Assembly (NCBI GenBank): GCA_938010425.1
Contig: CALLUO010000027.1
Location: 1 to 64,000 of the forward strand
Length of the DNA: 64,000 nt
Source of the DNA: an uncultured Elioraea sp.
GTDB taxonomy: Bacteria > Pseudomonadota > Alphaproteobacteria > Acetobacterales > Acetobacteraceae
Direction: 5' to 3'
The notes under the pieces are model-generated. The model was not told where the DNA came from. It saw only the letters and a program-made list of their open reading frames with translations, and ran no database searches. Shown here piece after piece: positions 36,088 to 45,020 of this stretch. A program made the position numbers and the translations under genes. Position 1 is the first letter of the stretch, and each line of letters begins with the position of its first letter.

Positions 36088-37412
36088 CCGGCCTGCCGCC
36101 CGAGATTTTGGCTGCGCTTAAGGGCTTCGCAGCCCTCCTCGGGCTGATCATCTTGCGCTGCCCGATCGCCCTCGCCATGCTCCTCGTTGGCGGTGTGGGC
36201 TATGCGCAGATTGCCGGCTGGCCGATCCTGCTCAACTACCTCAAGGGCACGCCCTACCACCTGTTCGCCAACTACACGCTTTCCGTGATCCCGCTGTTTG
36301 TGCTGATGGGGGCGATTGCGGAACGGGCCGGGCTTGCGGGCGACCTTTTCGCCGCTGCCGAATATCTTTTCGGGCGCAAGCGTGGCGGGCCTGCGATCGC
36401 GGTGATCGTCGCCTGTGGGGCTTTCGGCGCCGTGTGCGGTTCCTCGGTCGCGACCACGGCGACCTTCGCCCGCGCCGCGTTGCCGGAACTGCGCCGGCTT
36501 GGTTACGCGCCTGGCTTTGCCGCAGGGCTCGTCTCAGCCGGCGGAACGCTCGGCATTCTCATTCCGCCCTCGGTGATTCTCGTCATCTACGCCATTGTCA
36601 CGGAACAGAACATCGCGCGCCTTTTCCTCGCCGCGCTTTTGCCTGGCCTGCTTGCGGTGCTGCTTTACGCTCTCGCGGTTGCGTTTGCGGTGCGACTTCT
36701 GCCGGAGCTTGGCGGACAGGGCGAAGGCACGGGGGATCGCGCCGCTTTGCGCCGCGTGGTGCCCGTGCTCGGGGTGGGCGTGATCGTTTTGGGCGGCATC
36801 TACGGCGGCGTGTTCACCCCAACCGAAGGCGCCTCCGTTGGTGCGGTCGCGATGCTCGCTGTTGCTCTTGCACGGCGCGGCTTCGGTTTCTGGGGTCTGG
36901 CAGAAGCCTTGCGGGCGACCGCCGAGACCTCGGGCATGATCTTCGCCATCCTGCTCGGGGCCAATCTCTTCAACGCTTTCCTCGCGCTGACCCAGGCGCC
37001 GGACGTGCTGCAGCTGTGGCTGGAGGGGCTTGAGGTTTCGCCCGTCATGGTGCTGGTTGCGATCCTTGCGATCTACATCCTGCTCGGTGCGGTGATGGAC
37101 GAACTCGCGATGATTTTGCTCACCTTGCCCGTGTTCTTCCCGCTTGTTGTCGGGCTCGACTTCGCGCTTACGCGCGATGAGGTCGCGATCTGGTTCGGGG
37201 TGCTGGTGTTGATCGTGGTTGGCATGGGGCTGATTTCGCCCCCCGTTGGTTTGAACGTTTTCGTTGCGGGCGGCATCGCACGCGACGTCGCTTTGCCGCG
37301 GATCTTCGCCGGCGTGTTGCCGTTCCTTATCGCCGATGCGGTGAAGCTCGCGCTCTGTGTCGCGCTGCCATCGTTGTCGCTTGGTCTCGTACGCGCTTTC
37401 GGCGGCGGCTGA
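36084..37412 (+). CDS. dctM: TRAP transporter large permease (DctM family)
   Basis: A 442-residue inner-membrane protein with about 12 hydrophobic segments. It is the Na+-coupled transport subunit of the TRAP system. DctM motifs include SVIPLFVLMGAIAERAGLAG, GAVCGSSVATTATFA, AGGTLGILIPPSVILVIYA and YGGVFTPTEGASVGA. The start is a GTG overlapping dctQ (GTGA). It ends 8 bp before the end of the convergent mbfA gene, closing the aromatic cluster. Confidence 0.93.
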   Translation: MTGLPPEILAALKGFAALLGLIILRCPIALAMLLVGGVGYAQIAGWPILLNYLKGTPYHLFANYTLSVIPLFVLMGAIAERAGLAGDLFAAAEYLFGRKRGGPAIAVIVACGAFGAVCGSSVATTATFARAALPELRRLGYAPGFAAGLVSAGGTLGILIPPSVILVIYAIVTEQNIARLFLAALLPGLLAVLLYALAVAFAVRLLPELGGQGEGTGDRAALRRVVPVLGVGVIVLGGIYGGVFTPTEGASVGAVAMLAVALARRGFGFWGLAEALRATAETSGMIFAILLGANLFNAFLALTQAPDVLQLWLEGLEVSPVMVLVAILAIYILLGAVMDELAMILLTLPVFFPLVVGLDFALTRDEVAIWFGVLVLIVVGMGLISPPVGLNVFVAGGIARDVALPRIFAGVLPFLIADAVKLALCVALPSLSLGLVRAFGGG

Positions 37413-37420
37413 AGCGGGGC

Positions 37421-38410
37421 TTACCCGCCGCCGATGAAGATTCCAGCGGCCAGCACGAGGCTGCCGCCAAGCACCACTTGGAACACCGCCCGCCGCCAGG
37501 GGGTTTCCATGTAACGGTTCTGGATCCAAGCGATCGCCCAAAGTTCGACAAAAACGACAGCGAGCGCGATGATGGTTGCGGTCCAGAAATGCGGAATGAG
37601 GTAGGGCAGGGCGTGGCCCAGCCCGCCAAGTGTTGTCATGACGCCGCAGGCAAGACCGCGTTTAACCGGTGAACCACGGCCCGACAGTTTGCCATCGTCG
37701 TGCGCCGCTTCGGTGAAGCCCATAGAAATGCCGGCACCGACCGAAGCCGAGAGCCCGACGAGGAATGTCGTCCACGGGTCCTGGGTCGCGAAAGCGGTGG
37801 CGAAGATGGGGGCGAGAGTGGACACCGAGCCGTCCATGAGCCCTGCGAGGCCCGGTTGTACCCAGGTGAGAATAAACTGCCGGCGAGCCGCCAGCTCCTC
37901 TTTGGAGGCGGCGCCGCTCTCCCGCAACTTCTCTGTCATGGCCGCAACGCCGCGCTCGTGCCGGGCTTCCACGGCGGCGAGATCGCCCAACAGGGTGCGG
38001 ACCTCGGCGTCCATCGAGCGCGCCGCAGCCTGGCGATAGAAGCGTTCGGCCTCCCGTTCCATCGCCATCGCCTCGGCACGGATGCGCTCGATCGGCAGGT
38101 TCTCCACCAACCAGACGGGGCGGCGGTCGTAAAAGTCGGCGACGTGTTCCCGCCGGATAGGCAGGATGAGATCGCCAAAACGTGCGCGATAGAGCTCGAT
38201 CAAGCGCCGACGATGCGCGTCTTCCTCCGCCGCCATCGCCTCGAACATGCGGGCGGTGGCGGGGTAGGTGTCGCGCAGCCGCTTGGCGTAAAGCGCGTAA
38301 ATGCGGGAGTCTTCCTCTTCCGCCGAGATCGCAAGGGCGAGGATCTCCTCGGCAGAGAGGCTGTCAAACCGCCTACGGCCGGAGAACGGCCAGAAGAACA
38401 CACCGCGCAT
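37421..38410 (-). CDS. mbfA: membrane-bound ferritin / iron exporter MbfA
   Basis: A 329-residue fusion of a ferritin-like (rubrerythrin-type) domain and a VIT1/CCC1 membrane domain. The N-terminal half carries di-iron ligands in EEEDSRIY, EEDAHRR, EREAERFY and EARHERG. The C-terminal half has several membrane segments, with GLAGLMDGSVSTLAPIFATA and SMGFTEAAHDDG. In Bradyrhizobium and Agrobacterium MbfA exports iron and protects against peroxide and acid stress, under Irr control. AAGGAG lies upstream of the ATG. I saw no Irr box in the spacer. Confidence 0.93.
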   Translation of the reverse strand: MRGVFFWPFSGRRRFDSLSAEEILALAISAEEEDSRIYALYAKRLRDTYPATARMFEAMAAEEDAHRRRLIELYRARFGDLILPIRREHVADFYDRRPVWLVENLPIERIRAEAMAMEREAERFYRQAAARSMDAEVRTLLGDLAAVEARHERGVAAMTEKLRESGAASKEELAARRQFILTWVQPGLAGLMDGSVSTLAPIFATAFATQDPWTTFLVGLSASVGAGISMGFTEAAHDDGKLSGRGSPVKRGLACGVMTTLGGLGHALPYLIPHFWTATIIALAVVFVELWAIAWIQNRYMETPWRRAVFQVVLGGSLVLAAGIFIGGG

Positions 38411-38712
38411 CGTGGCTCCTTCGCCCCATTACTCCATTGGCGAATTGCAAGGATATTGTACGGCAGGTCGCGCTGTTGAGGGCGCGGGCCGCCGGCGGGA
38501 CGTGACACCGAACTCTTGCCTACCTTCGGTCCGCCGTCCCGCCCGCTGTCGGAACATCTGGCGCAAACCGCACGCTACGGCCCGAGTCCGTCTGAAGGTG
38601 CAGGGAAGGGGGCGAAGCTTTCCCCCTTCGCAGAGGAGGGTCGCGTAGAGCGGCTAGCTCCATGTCCCGTGCTTGCGTTACACCTGCGAGGTCGACTGTG
38701 CTGCCGAACACC
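38411..38712. other. divergent mbfA-xthA intergenic region
   Basis: 302 bp between the starts of two divergent genes. I see no convincing gene. It holds one clear hairpin (38605-38629) and must contain both promoters, but I find no promoter pair with good boxes and spacing, and no recognisable Irr or Fur box. Confidence 0.6.
38605..38629. promoter_or_regulatory. hairpin upstream of xthA
   Basis: Inverted repeat GAAGGGGG (38605-38612) and CCCCCTTC (38622-38629) with a nine-base loop. A competing fold pairs GCGAAG with CTTCGC. No T-run follows. It is about 85 bp upstream of the xthA start, so it could shape the xthA leader. Function unknown. Confidence 0.4.
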
Positions 38713-39540
38713 ATGGCCCGACGTCCTAAAAAGCTTCGTCTCGTCACCTGGAACATCAACTCCATCCGCCTTCGTCTGGCCCGCCTCGCCGACCTTGCGG
38801 TCGCGCTGGAGCCGGATGTGATTTGCCTGCAGGAAACCAAGGTTGCGGACGAGGAATTTCCGCTGCGCGAAGTGCGGGCAACCGGTTACCGCCATATCGC
38901 GTACCGCGGGGAGAAGGGGTACAACGGCGTTGCCATTCTCTCGAAGATCCCGCTTGCGGTGATTCCTTCCACACCCGATTGGTGCGGCAAAGGGGAGAGC
39001 CGGCATCTTGCGGTTGATCTCGACATTCCAGGGGCCCCGGTGCGCCTGCATAATTTCTACGTTCCTGCTGGCGGCGACGTGCCTGACCCTGAGGCCAACC
39101 CGAAATTCCGCCACAAGCTCGACTTTGTGGCCGAAGCGACGCACTGGTTCGCCAATGGCGCGGGCAGCACCCCGCGTCAGATCATCGCCGGTGATCTCAA
39201 CATCGCCCCCCTTCCCGACGATGTGTGGAGCCACCGGCAGTTGCTAGATGTGGTTTCGCACACACCAGTGGAGACAGAAGCGCTCGGGCGCTGGCAGGCC
39301 ACCGCCGGGGGCTGGATCGACGCGATGCGCCATTTCGTGCCGCCACCGGAAAAACTCTACACTTGGTGGTCGTACCGCAATCGAGATTGGCGCCAGTCTG
39401 ATCGCGGGCGTCGTCTCGACCATATCTGGGTCAGCCCGGACATGATCGGTGCCCTGAAATCGGGAGAAGTGCTGAAGGACGCGCGCGACTGGCCGCTTGC
39501 CTCCGATCACGTGCCGGTCTGCGTCGAGCTGCTGGTCTGA
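38713..39540 (+). CDS. xthA: exodeoxyribonuclease III
   Basis: A 275-residue AP endonuclease and 3'-5' exonuclease for base-excision repair. Family motifs are VTWNINSIRLRL, CLQETKVADEEF, YNGVAILSK, the catalytic GDLNIAP, RLDHIWVS and the C-terminal SDHVPVCVEL with the active-site Asp-His. I chose the ATG at 38713 because it gives the usual short N-terminus before RLVTWNINS. It is convergent with dihydroorotase, 7 bp apart. Confidence 0.94.
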   Translation: MARRPKKLRLVTWNINSIRLRLARLADLAVALEPDVICLQETKVADEEFPLREVRATGYRHIAYRGEKGYNGVAILSKIPLAVIPSTPDWCGKGESRHLAVDLDIPGAPVRLHNFYVPAGGDVPDPEANPKFRHKLDFVAEATHWFANGAGSTPRQIIAGDLNIAPLPDDVWSHRQLLDVVSHTPVETEALGRWQATAGGWIDAMRHFVPPPEKLYTWWSYRNRDWRQSDRGRRLDHIWVSPDMIGALKSGEVLKDARDWPLASDHVPVCVELLV

Positions 39541-39547
39541 AGCCGGC

Positions 39548-40897
39548 TCACGCTCGAGTGGGAACCAGAGTTTCGCCGAAGCGAACGAGGCGTCCTGACG
39601 GCGGGCCGATCACTTCGTCCTCACACATGATCATGCGCCCGCGCAGTACCGTCATACGCGGCCACCCTGTGACGCTCATGCCAGCGAAGGGGGTCCAGCC
39701 GCAGGGAGAGATGATCCAATCGTCGGTGATCGTCCGGCGTAGGGAAGGATCGACGATGGTGAAGTCGGCATCGTAGCCGACTGCGATCCGCCCCTTGCCG
39801 ACGATGCCATAGACCCGCGCGGGGCCCGCGCACATGAGATCGGCAAGACGCGACCAGGAGAGGCGGCCCGCATGCACGTGATCCAGCATGACGGGAACGA
39901 TGGTCTGCACGCCGGTCAGGCCTGCTGGGCAGCGCGGCCAGGGCAGCATCTTGGCCTCGCGCGGATGAGGGGCATGGTCTGAGGCGACCACATCGACCAG
40001 GCCTTCCCGCACCGCAGCCCAGGCCGCCTCAAGATGTCGCCGGTCGCGGATCGGCGGGTTCATCACTGCAAACCCCCCAAGCCGGTCATAGGCTTCGGGA
40101 GCGGCCTGGGTGAGGTGGTTGACCAGCACCTCGATCGTTGCGTGATCGCGGTGTCCGGCAAGCCAAGCCAGCTCCTCCGCCGTCGAGACGTGCAGGATGT
40201 GCACGCGCCGCCCCACCTTGCGCGCAAGCCCTACGATCCGACGCGTCCCCAGAAAAGCCGTCTCGACGTCACGCCACTCCATATGGCGCTGATAAGGCTC
40301 ACCCTCGCGAAACAGATGGGCCCGGTCGCGGAGCCGGTCCTCGTCTTCGGCATGGAATGCGACGCGCCGCTTCCCGGATCGCAGCACTGCCTCGATGGAA
40401 ACATCGTCCTCGACAAGCAAGTCTCCGGTCGATGAGCCGGCGAAGACCTTGATCGCGCAAACGCCTTCCTCGGCCTCGAGGTGGGCGAGGTCGGCGATGT
40501 TGCCCTTGGTCGCGCCAACATAGAAACCGATGTCGACAAAGGTGCGATCCACGACATGCCGGCGCTTCCAGGCGAGCCGTTCCGAATCCGTGATCGGAGG
40601 CTTCGTGTTCGGCATGTCGAACACGGCAACAACGCCGCCCAAAGCAGCAGCCTTCGTTCCCGTCGCGATCGTTTCCACCTCGTCCGCGCCGGGCTCGCGC
40701 AGGTGCACGTGCGCATCGATCAGCCCCGGCAGCACGATGAGGCCGCGCGCGTCGATCGTCTCCGCTGCCTCGGCGCGCGAGAGCATGCCGAGGGCTGCGA
40801 TCCGTCCGTCCCGCACGCCGATGTCAAGCGCGTCCGTTCCCCACGGAAGTACGACGGTTCCGCCTCGGATCATCAGATCGAATGGCGTGTTCGCCAT
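39548..40897 (-). CDS. pyrC: dihydroorotase (class I)
   Basis: A 449-residue zinc amidohydrolase that closes carbamoyl-aspartate to dihydroorotate in pyrimidine synthesis. Metal ligands are His63 and His65 (DAHVHLREPG), carboxylated Lys150 (CAIKVFAGSS), HAEDED and HILHVST, and Asp in SDHAPHP. Class I members include close relatives acting as allantoinase or dihydropyrimidinase; the DAHVHLREPG and SDHAPHP motifs favour dihydroorotase. It starts 21 bp after asnB and is the last gene of the LPS-type operon. Confidence 0.88.
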   Translation of the reverse strand: MANTPFDLMIRGGTVVLPWGTDALDIGVRDGRIAALGMLSRAEAAETIDARGLIVLPGLIDAHVHLREPGADEVETIATGTKAAALGGVVAVFDMPNTKPPITDSERLAWKRRHVVDRTFVDIGFYVGATKGNIADLAHLEAEEGVCAIKVFAGSSTGDLLVEDDVSIEAVLRSGKRRVAFHAEDEDRLRDRAHLFREGEPYQRHMEWRDVETAFLGTRRIVGLARKVGRRVHILHVSTAEELAWLAGHRDHATIEVLVNHLTQAAPEAYDRLGGFAVMNPPIRDRRHLEAAWAAVREGLVDVVASDHAPHPREAKMLPWPRCPAGLTGVQTIVPVMLDHVHAGRLSWSRLADLMCAGPARVYGIVGKGRIAVGYDADFTIVDPSLRRTITDDWIISPCGWTPFAGMSVTGWPRMTVLRGRMIMCEDEVIGPPSGRLVRFGETLVPTRA

Positions 40898-40918
40898 CTG
40901 TGCCCCCTTCGGTCTGTT

Positions 40919-42685
40919 TCACGCTTTTGCGGCGAGAACCTCAAACACGTCTCCGCTCGGGTCGATGCCGCGAATGTGCACGCGATGCCAGAGGGCGTAG
41001 AAGAGGAGCGTCCAGGCGGCGAAACCCGTGTGTTTGCCGCCCGCCTCGAACAGGGCGCGCACACGCTCGGGCGAGCAGACCTCCGTGATCGCCTCATCGG
41101 CGGCGACGAGCGCGCCAAGCTGTGAGCCGGAGTGCGCGATCCAGGCGGCAACAGGGACGGTAAACCCTTGTTTCGGAGCGAAGGGCCGTGCCGCGGGGAA
41201 GTGCCGCTCCAGCCAGGCGCGCAGGAGCCACTTGCCCAGCCTGCCGCGCACTTTCAGCCGATCAGGCAGGCGGAACGAAGCCGCGACCACGGCTGGGTCG
41301 AGCAATGGCGTGCGGCCCTCTATTCCGTGCGCCATCAGGCAGCGATCGAGCTTCACCAGCAGGTCGTTCGGCAGCCACTCCGCAATGTCGGCGGCCTGTG
41401 CTGCCATCAACCGTGTTCGTCCAGGACGCAACGCCCGCTCAAGCGACGCAGCAAGTCCGGTTCGCCAAAACTGTGGCGGAGAACGGCGTAGGCGAAGCCG
41501 CTCTAGAATGCCACGCGTGCGCATCGCCCGCCCGCCCAGCCACCAGGGGCGCATCGCGGCGCGGTATCGGCCATAGCCCGCGAAGAGTTCGTCTCCGCCC
41601 TCGCCGCTCAGCACCACCGTCACGTCAGCCCGGGCGCGCCGAGCAAGCAACCAGGTGGGGATGATGGCGTAATCAGCAGCCGGATCGTCCATCGCACCCA
41701 CGATGGCCGGCAAGTGGCGGATAAAGTCGGTTTCGGTAACGGTGATTTCCTCGTGCGCGGCTCCGGCTGCGCGCGCCACCGCCTGCGCCGCCACCCTCTC
41801 GTCGGCAGAGGACGGATCGTCGAAGCCGGCGGTAAACGCAAGTACGGGGCGCTCCGACATTCGCTGCATGAGGGCGAGAACGGCCGCGCTGTCGATTCCG
41901 CCCGAGAGGAACAGGCCGTAGGGCACGTCGCTGCGCTGATGGAGGCCAACACTCTCCTCAAGAGCGCGGTCAAGGCGGGCAAGCGCCTCTTCCTCGCCGA
42001 TCGTCTCCGGACCGCCCTCCGGCAGAGCCGACCGGCCATACCGCTCGACCACGCGACCGGCGGCGATGACCAGCGTCTCGCCGGGCAACACGCGCTCGAT
42101 GCCGCGGAAGACGGTGCCACGCCCAGTGGTGAACTGAAGTTCCAAAAGCTCATCACGCGCGCGGGGCTCAACCTCGGGCGCAATAAGCCCGGCTGCGATC
42201 AGAGCCCGTGGTTCCGAGGCGAAGGCAAGGCCGAACCGGGTGTCGGCAACATAGAGTGGCTTGATGCCGAACGGGTCGCGCGAGAGGAGAAGCTGGCCTG
42301 ACCGCGGATCATGCAGAGCAATCGCCCACATCCCGCGCAGCCGGTCGACGAAGCCTATCCCCTCCTGGCGGTAGAGGTGTAGCGGCACCTCGCAATCGCT
42401 CTCGGTTGCGAACCGAACATGGGCGAGCAGGTCACGACGCAACTCGCGGTAGGAGTAAAACTCTCCATTCGCGATCAACGTCGTGCCGTCGGGCGCCGCA
42501 AGCGGCTGGGCGCCGCCCGCTATGTCAATGATGGCGAGCCTGCGATGCACGAGGAGCACGGTGCCCTCCGCGTGCCGTCCCGACCCGTCGGGCCCGCGGT
42601 GCGCCAGGGCGGCGTCAAGCTTCGTTGCGAGATCGGGCGGCAGAGCTGCGCCAGGAGCGCGAGCAAGGCCAGCGATGCCGCACAT
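40919..42685 (-). CDS. asnB: asparagine synthase (glutamine-hydrolysing)
   Basis: A 588-residue two-domain amidotransferase. The glutaminase domain begins MCGIAGLARAPG with nucleophile Cys2; the synthase domain has the PP-loop LSGGIDSAAV (261-266 core) and later SGEGGDELFAGY. It normally makes asparagine from aspartate. Here it is translationally linked (TGATG) to a glycosyltransferase gene inside a glycan operon, where such enzymes often amidate sugar acids, so either role is possible. It is complete and of normal length. Confidence 0.88.
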   Translation of the reverse strand: MCGIAGLARAPGAALPPDLATKLDAALAHRGPDGSGRHAEGTVLLVHRRLAIIDIAGGAQPLAAPDGTTLIANGEFYSYRELRRDLLAHVRFATESDCEVPLHLYRQEGIGFVDRLRGMWAIALHDPRSGQLLLSRDPFGIKPLYVADTRFGLAFASEPRALIAAGLIAPEVEPRARDELLELQFTTGRGTVFRGIERVLPGETLVIAAGRVVERYGRSALPEGGPETIGEEEALARLDRALEESVGLHQRSDVPYGLFLSGGIDSAAVLALMQRMSERPVLAFTAGFDDPSSADERVAAQAVARAAGAAHEEITVTETDFIRHLPAIVGAMDDPAADYAIIPTWLLARRARADVTVVLSGEGGDELFAGYGRYRAAMRPWWLGGRAMRTRGILERLRLRRSPPQFWRTGLAASLERALRPGRTRLMAAQAADIAEWLPNDLLVKLDRCLMAHGIEGRTPLLDPAVVAASFRLPDRLKVRGRLGKWLLRAWLERHFPAARPFAPKQGFTVPVAAWIAHSGSQLGALVAADEAITEVCSPERVRALFEAGGKHTGFAAWTLLFYALWHRVHIRGIDPSGDVFEVLAAKA

Positions 42686-43716
42686 CAGCGCTGCGAAAGC
42701 TCGCCAAGCAACGACTGCCAGCGCGCCAGCACAGGAGCAGGCGCAAAGCCGCTCGCCCAGGCAGCGCGGCCAGCCTGGGCAAGCGCATGGGCCAAGGTGC
42801 GATCTTCGCGCACGCGGCGGATGGCTTCAGCAAGCGCAGGCGGGTCGTCGATCGGCACGAGAAGTCCCGTCACCTCGTGCGCGATCAGCTCCTCCGGTCC
42901 CGCTGCACGGCAGGCGATGACAGGCCGGCGGGCCGACCAAGCCTCGAGCACGACATTGCCAAGCGGCTCCTGGCGCGAGGGGCAGACGAACAAGTCGGCG
43001 GCGGCGAGAAGGCTCGCTTGGTCGTTCCGCCAGCCGAGGAAGCGGACGCGATCAGCGACGCCGCTCAACCGCGCAAGTCTCTCCAGGGCAGAACGTTCCG
43101 GCCCCTCTCCGGCGATCACCGCGACAGTGCGGGGGAGCAAGGCGAGTGCGGCGATCAGCGTGTCGAAGCCCTTGGCTCGGTGCAGCCTGCCCATGGCGAG
43201 GACCAAAAGCGCTTCCGCCGGCACGCCGAGCTCTCCGCGCGGCACGGGCTCCGCACCAGCAAAGTCGGGAACGAAGTTCGGCAGGTAGTGAACCTTTTCC
43301 GCCGGCCAGCCTTGTCCAGTGATCCAGGAGACGAGGCCGCGCGTATTCGCCACAAGGTGGTCGAAACCGCGCCAGTAGGCGAGATCGTAATATCCGCCAA
43401 GACGACCGACCCGGACCCAAGGCCCTGTCGGGGTGAAGCGGGCAGCGCGGTTCATCCAGCTCATCACCACCTGCGGCGAAAAGCCTTGCAGAAAGCGCGC
43501 CAGGCGCGGCCGGGTCAGACAATCGAAAGGCCCGCCAAAAGCGAGTTCCACCGGCGCGAGGCCGGCTGCGCGCAAGGCCTGGGCTCGGGCAGGATGGCGC
43601 CGGATCACCGCCAGCACCTCTTCGCCCGCGGCCGCGAGAGCAGAGACGATGCGGACATAGAACGTTTCCGCCCCGCCCACGGCCGCCCCGGCCATGACCA
43701 TCGCCAGTCGGGTCAC
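42685..43716 (-). CDS. glycosyltransferase family 4 (GT-B fold)
   Basis: A 343-residue retaining glycosyltransferase of the GT1/GT4 superfamily. The N-terminal half begins LAMVMAGAAVGGAETFYVR, the usual glycine-rich acceptor loop. The C-terminal nucleotide-sugar half has MGRLHRAKGFDTLIAALALL, IAGEGPERSALERLA and PSRQEPLGNVVLEAW, which carries the E-x7-E motif. The start is a GTG overlapping the ligase gene (GTGA). It probably adds a sugar to LPS core or a surface glycan. Donor and acceptor unknown. Confidence 0.9.
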   Translation of the reverse strand: MTRLAMVMAGAAVGGAETFYVRIVSALAAAGEEVLAVIRRHPARAQALRAAGLAPVELAFGGPFDCLTRPRLARFLQGFSPQVVMSWMNRAARFTPTGPWVRVGRLGGYYDLAYWRGFDHLVANTRGLVSWITGQGWPAEKVHYLPNFVPDFAGAEPVPRGELGVPAEALLVLAMGRLHRAKGFDTLIAALALLPRTVAVIAGEGPERSALERLARLSGVADRVRFLGWRNDQASLLAAADLFVCPSRQEPLGNVVLEAWSARRPVIACRAAGPEELIAHEVTGLLVPIDDPPALAEAIRRVREDRTLAHALAQAGRAAWASGFAPAPVLARWQSLLGELSQR

Positions 43717-45020
43717 GCGTGTCCCTGCGCTGGCGCTGTCCGGCGCGCCGCCGTCGCTTCGGCTATCGCCCAGCCCGTCATGAGCGCCCAGAGCGTCGAA
43801 GTGGGCTGGGAAGTGAAGGCGTGCATCGAGCCGAAGGGCCACAGGGGCAGAAGAACGGAAATGAAAAGACCGAGGCGGAGGGGGCAAGGTCGCAGGATTA
43901 AGCCTCGCCCCGCGCTTAGGAGCCAGCCAAAAGCGGCGAGCACGAACAGGGCAAGGCCTGGCAAGCCCGCATTCACCAGCATATCGAGATATGGGTTGTG
44001 CGCATGTGGCACACACATCGCCGCCCCGCCGCCGTCGCCTGTTCCTCCCCAGCCGACGAAGAAGCGCGGATCAGAGCAGAAGGTGCGAAACGCATCTGCT
44101 CCCCAGCCGGTCCAGGGGCTGGCTTCGGCCAGTGCCAGGGCACGGCGCAGGATCTGCCCGTAATGACTGTCGGGGAAGCTCGCCATAATCTCGACGAATT
44201 GTGTCACTTGGCGGGCGAAGGCGGTGGGGAACGCACTCGCCGCTGCCATGGCGATGGCGACCACGGCGAGGATGCCGACCAAAGCGGGGACGCGAATCCC
44301 GCGTAGGCCCAAGGCGAGCAGAACGACGCCAAGGGTGGCATGCACAAGCGGCATACGCTGGCCGACCACGAAGATGGTGGCCATGAAAAGGGCGATCAGC
44401 AGACTGGCTGCCCCGATGCCGGACGGCCCGCGCTGCACGAGCCGCCCCGAGGCGGCAGCGAGAGGGGGCCAAGCGATGCGCACGAGATAGGCACCCGCGC
44501 GCGGACGGCGGAACGGGCCCGTATGCTCGCCGCCGACCGCGCGCGGAAAGCCGGAGAGGCTTCGCCCGGTCAAGGCCTGAAGCCAGACCTCGAAGGCGAT
44601 CCAGCCTGCGGCGATGCTGCAGGCGGCAAGCAGCGGGCGGCGGAAGCGACCCGAGGCGAGCACCCAAGAGCCCAGGGCCGCGACTGCTACGGGGACCCGG
44701 CCCCACGCGAGCGCAACGCCGACCCGCTCAAAATCGCCCGTGAGCGCAGTGGTGGTCACGAGCCAGGCCCAAGCGATAAGACCTGGCCAGGCATGGATGG
44801 CGCGAAGCGGGGTGGCGTCGCGACGCGCGGCAAGCGCCGCGAGGAAGGCGATTGCAACCGCCGAGAGATAGACGTCTCCGAAGCCCCGTCCGTAAATAAG
44901 GAGCAGGGGGAGTGCCGCGGCGGTCCAGCCGAACGCGCGTTCTGCCCAAGCGAGGGCTCGCCCGGAAGGCGCGGTGGCAGCAGGCTCCGCCGCGACCGCA
45001 GTCGTCCTCTGAGCCGTCAT
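43713..45020 (-). CDS. O-antigen ligase family protein (WaaL/Wzy-like)
   Basis: A 435-residue inner-membrane protein with about ten hydrophobic segments and a large periplasmic loop. The Wzy_C-type loop has FRRPRAGAYLVRIAWPPL and the typical HAHNPYLDMLVNAGLPGLAL, in which the His is part of the ligase motif. Such enzymes either attach O-antigen to lipid A-core or polymerise repeat units; sequence alone does not separate them. I set the start at the ATG at 45020, overlapping the GT2 stop (TGATG). Confidence 0.85.
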   Translation of the reverse strand: MTAQRTTAVAAEPAATAPSGRALAWAERAFGWTAAALPLLLIYGRGFGDVYLSAVAIAFLAALAARRDATPLRAIHAWPGLIAWAWLVTTTALTGDFERVGVALAWGRVPVAVAALGSWVLASGRFRRPLLAACSIAAGWIAFEVWLQALTGRSLSGFPRAVGGEHTGPFRRPRAGAYLVRIAWPPLAAASGRLVQRGPSGIGAASLLIALFMATIFVVGQRMPLVHATLGVVLLALGLRGIRVPALVGILAVVAIAMAAASAFPTAFARQVTQFVEIMASFPDSHYGQILRRALALAEASPWTGWGADAFRTFCSDPRFFVGWGGTGDGGGAAMCVPHAHNPYLDMLVNAGLPGLALFVLAAFGWLLSAGRGLILRPCPLRLGLFISVLLPLWPFGSMHAFTSQPTSTLWALMTGWAIAEATAARRTAPAQGHA

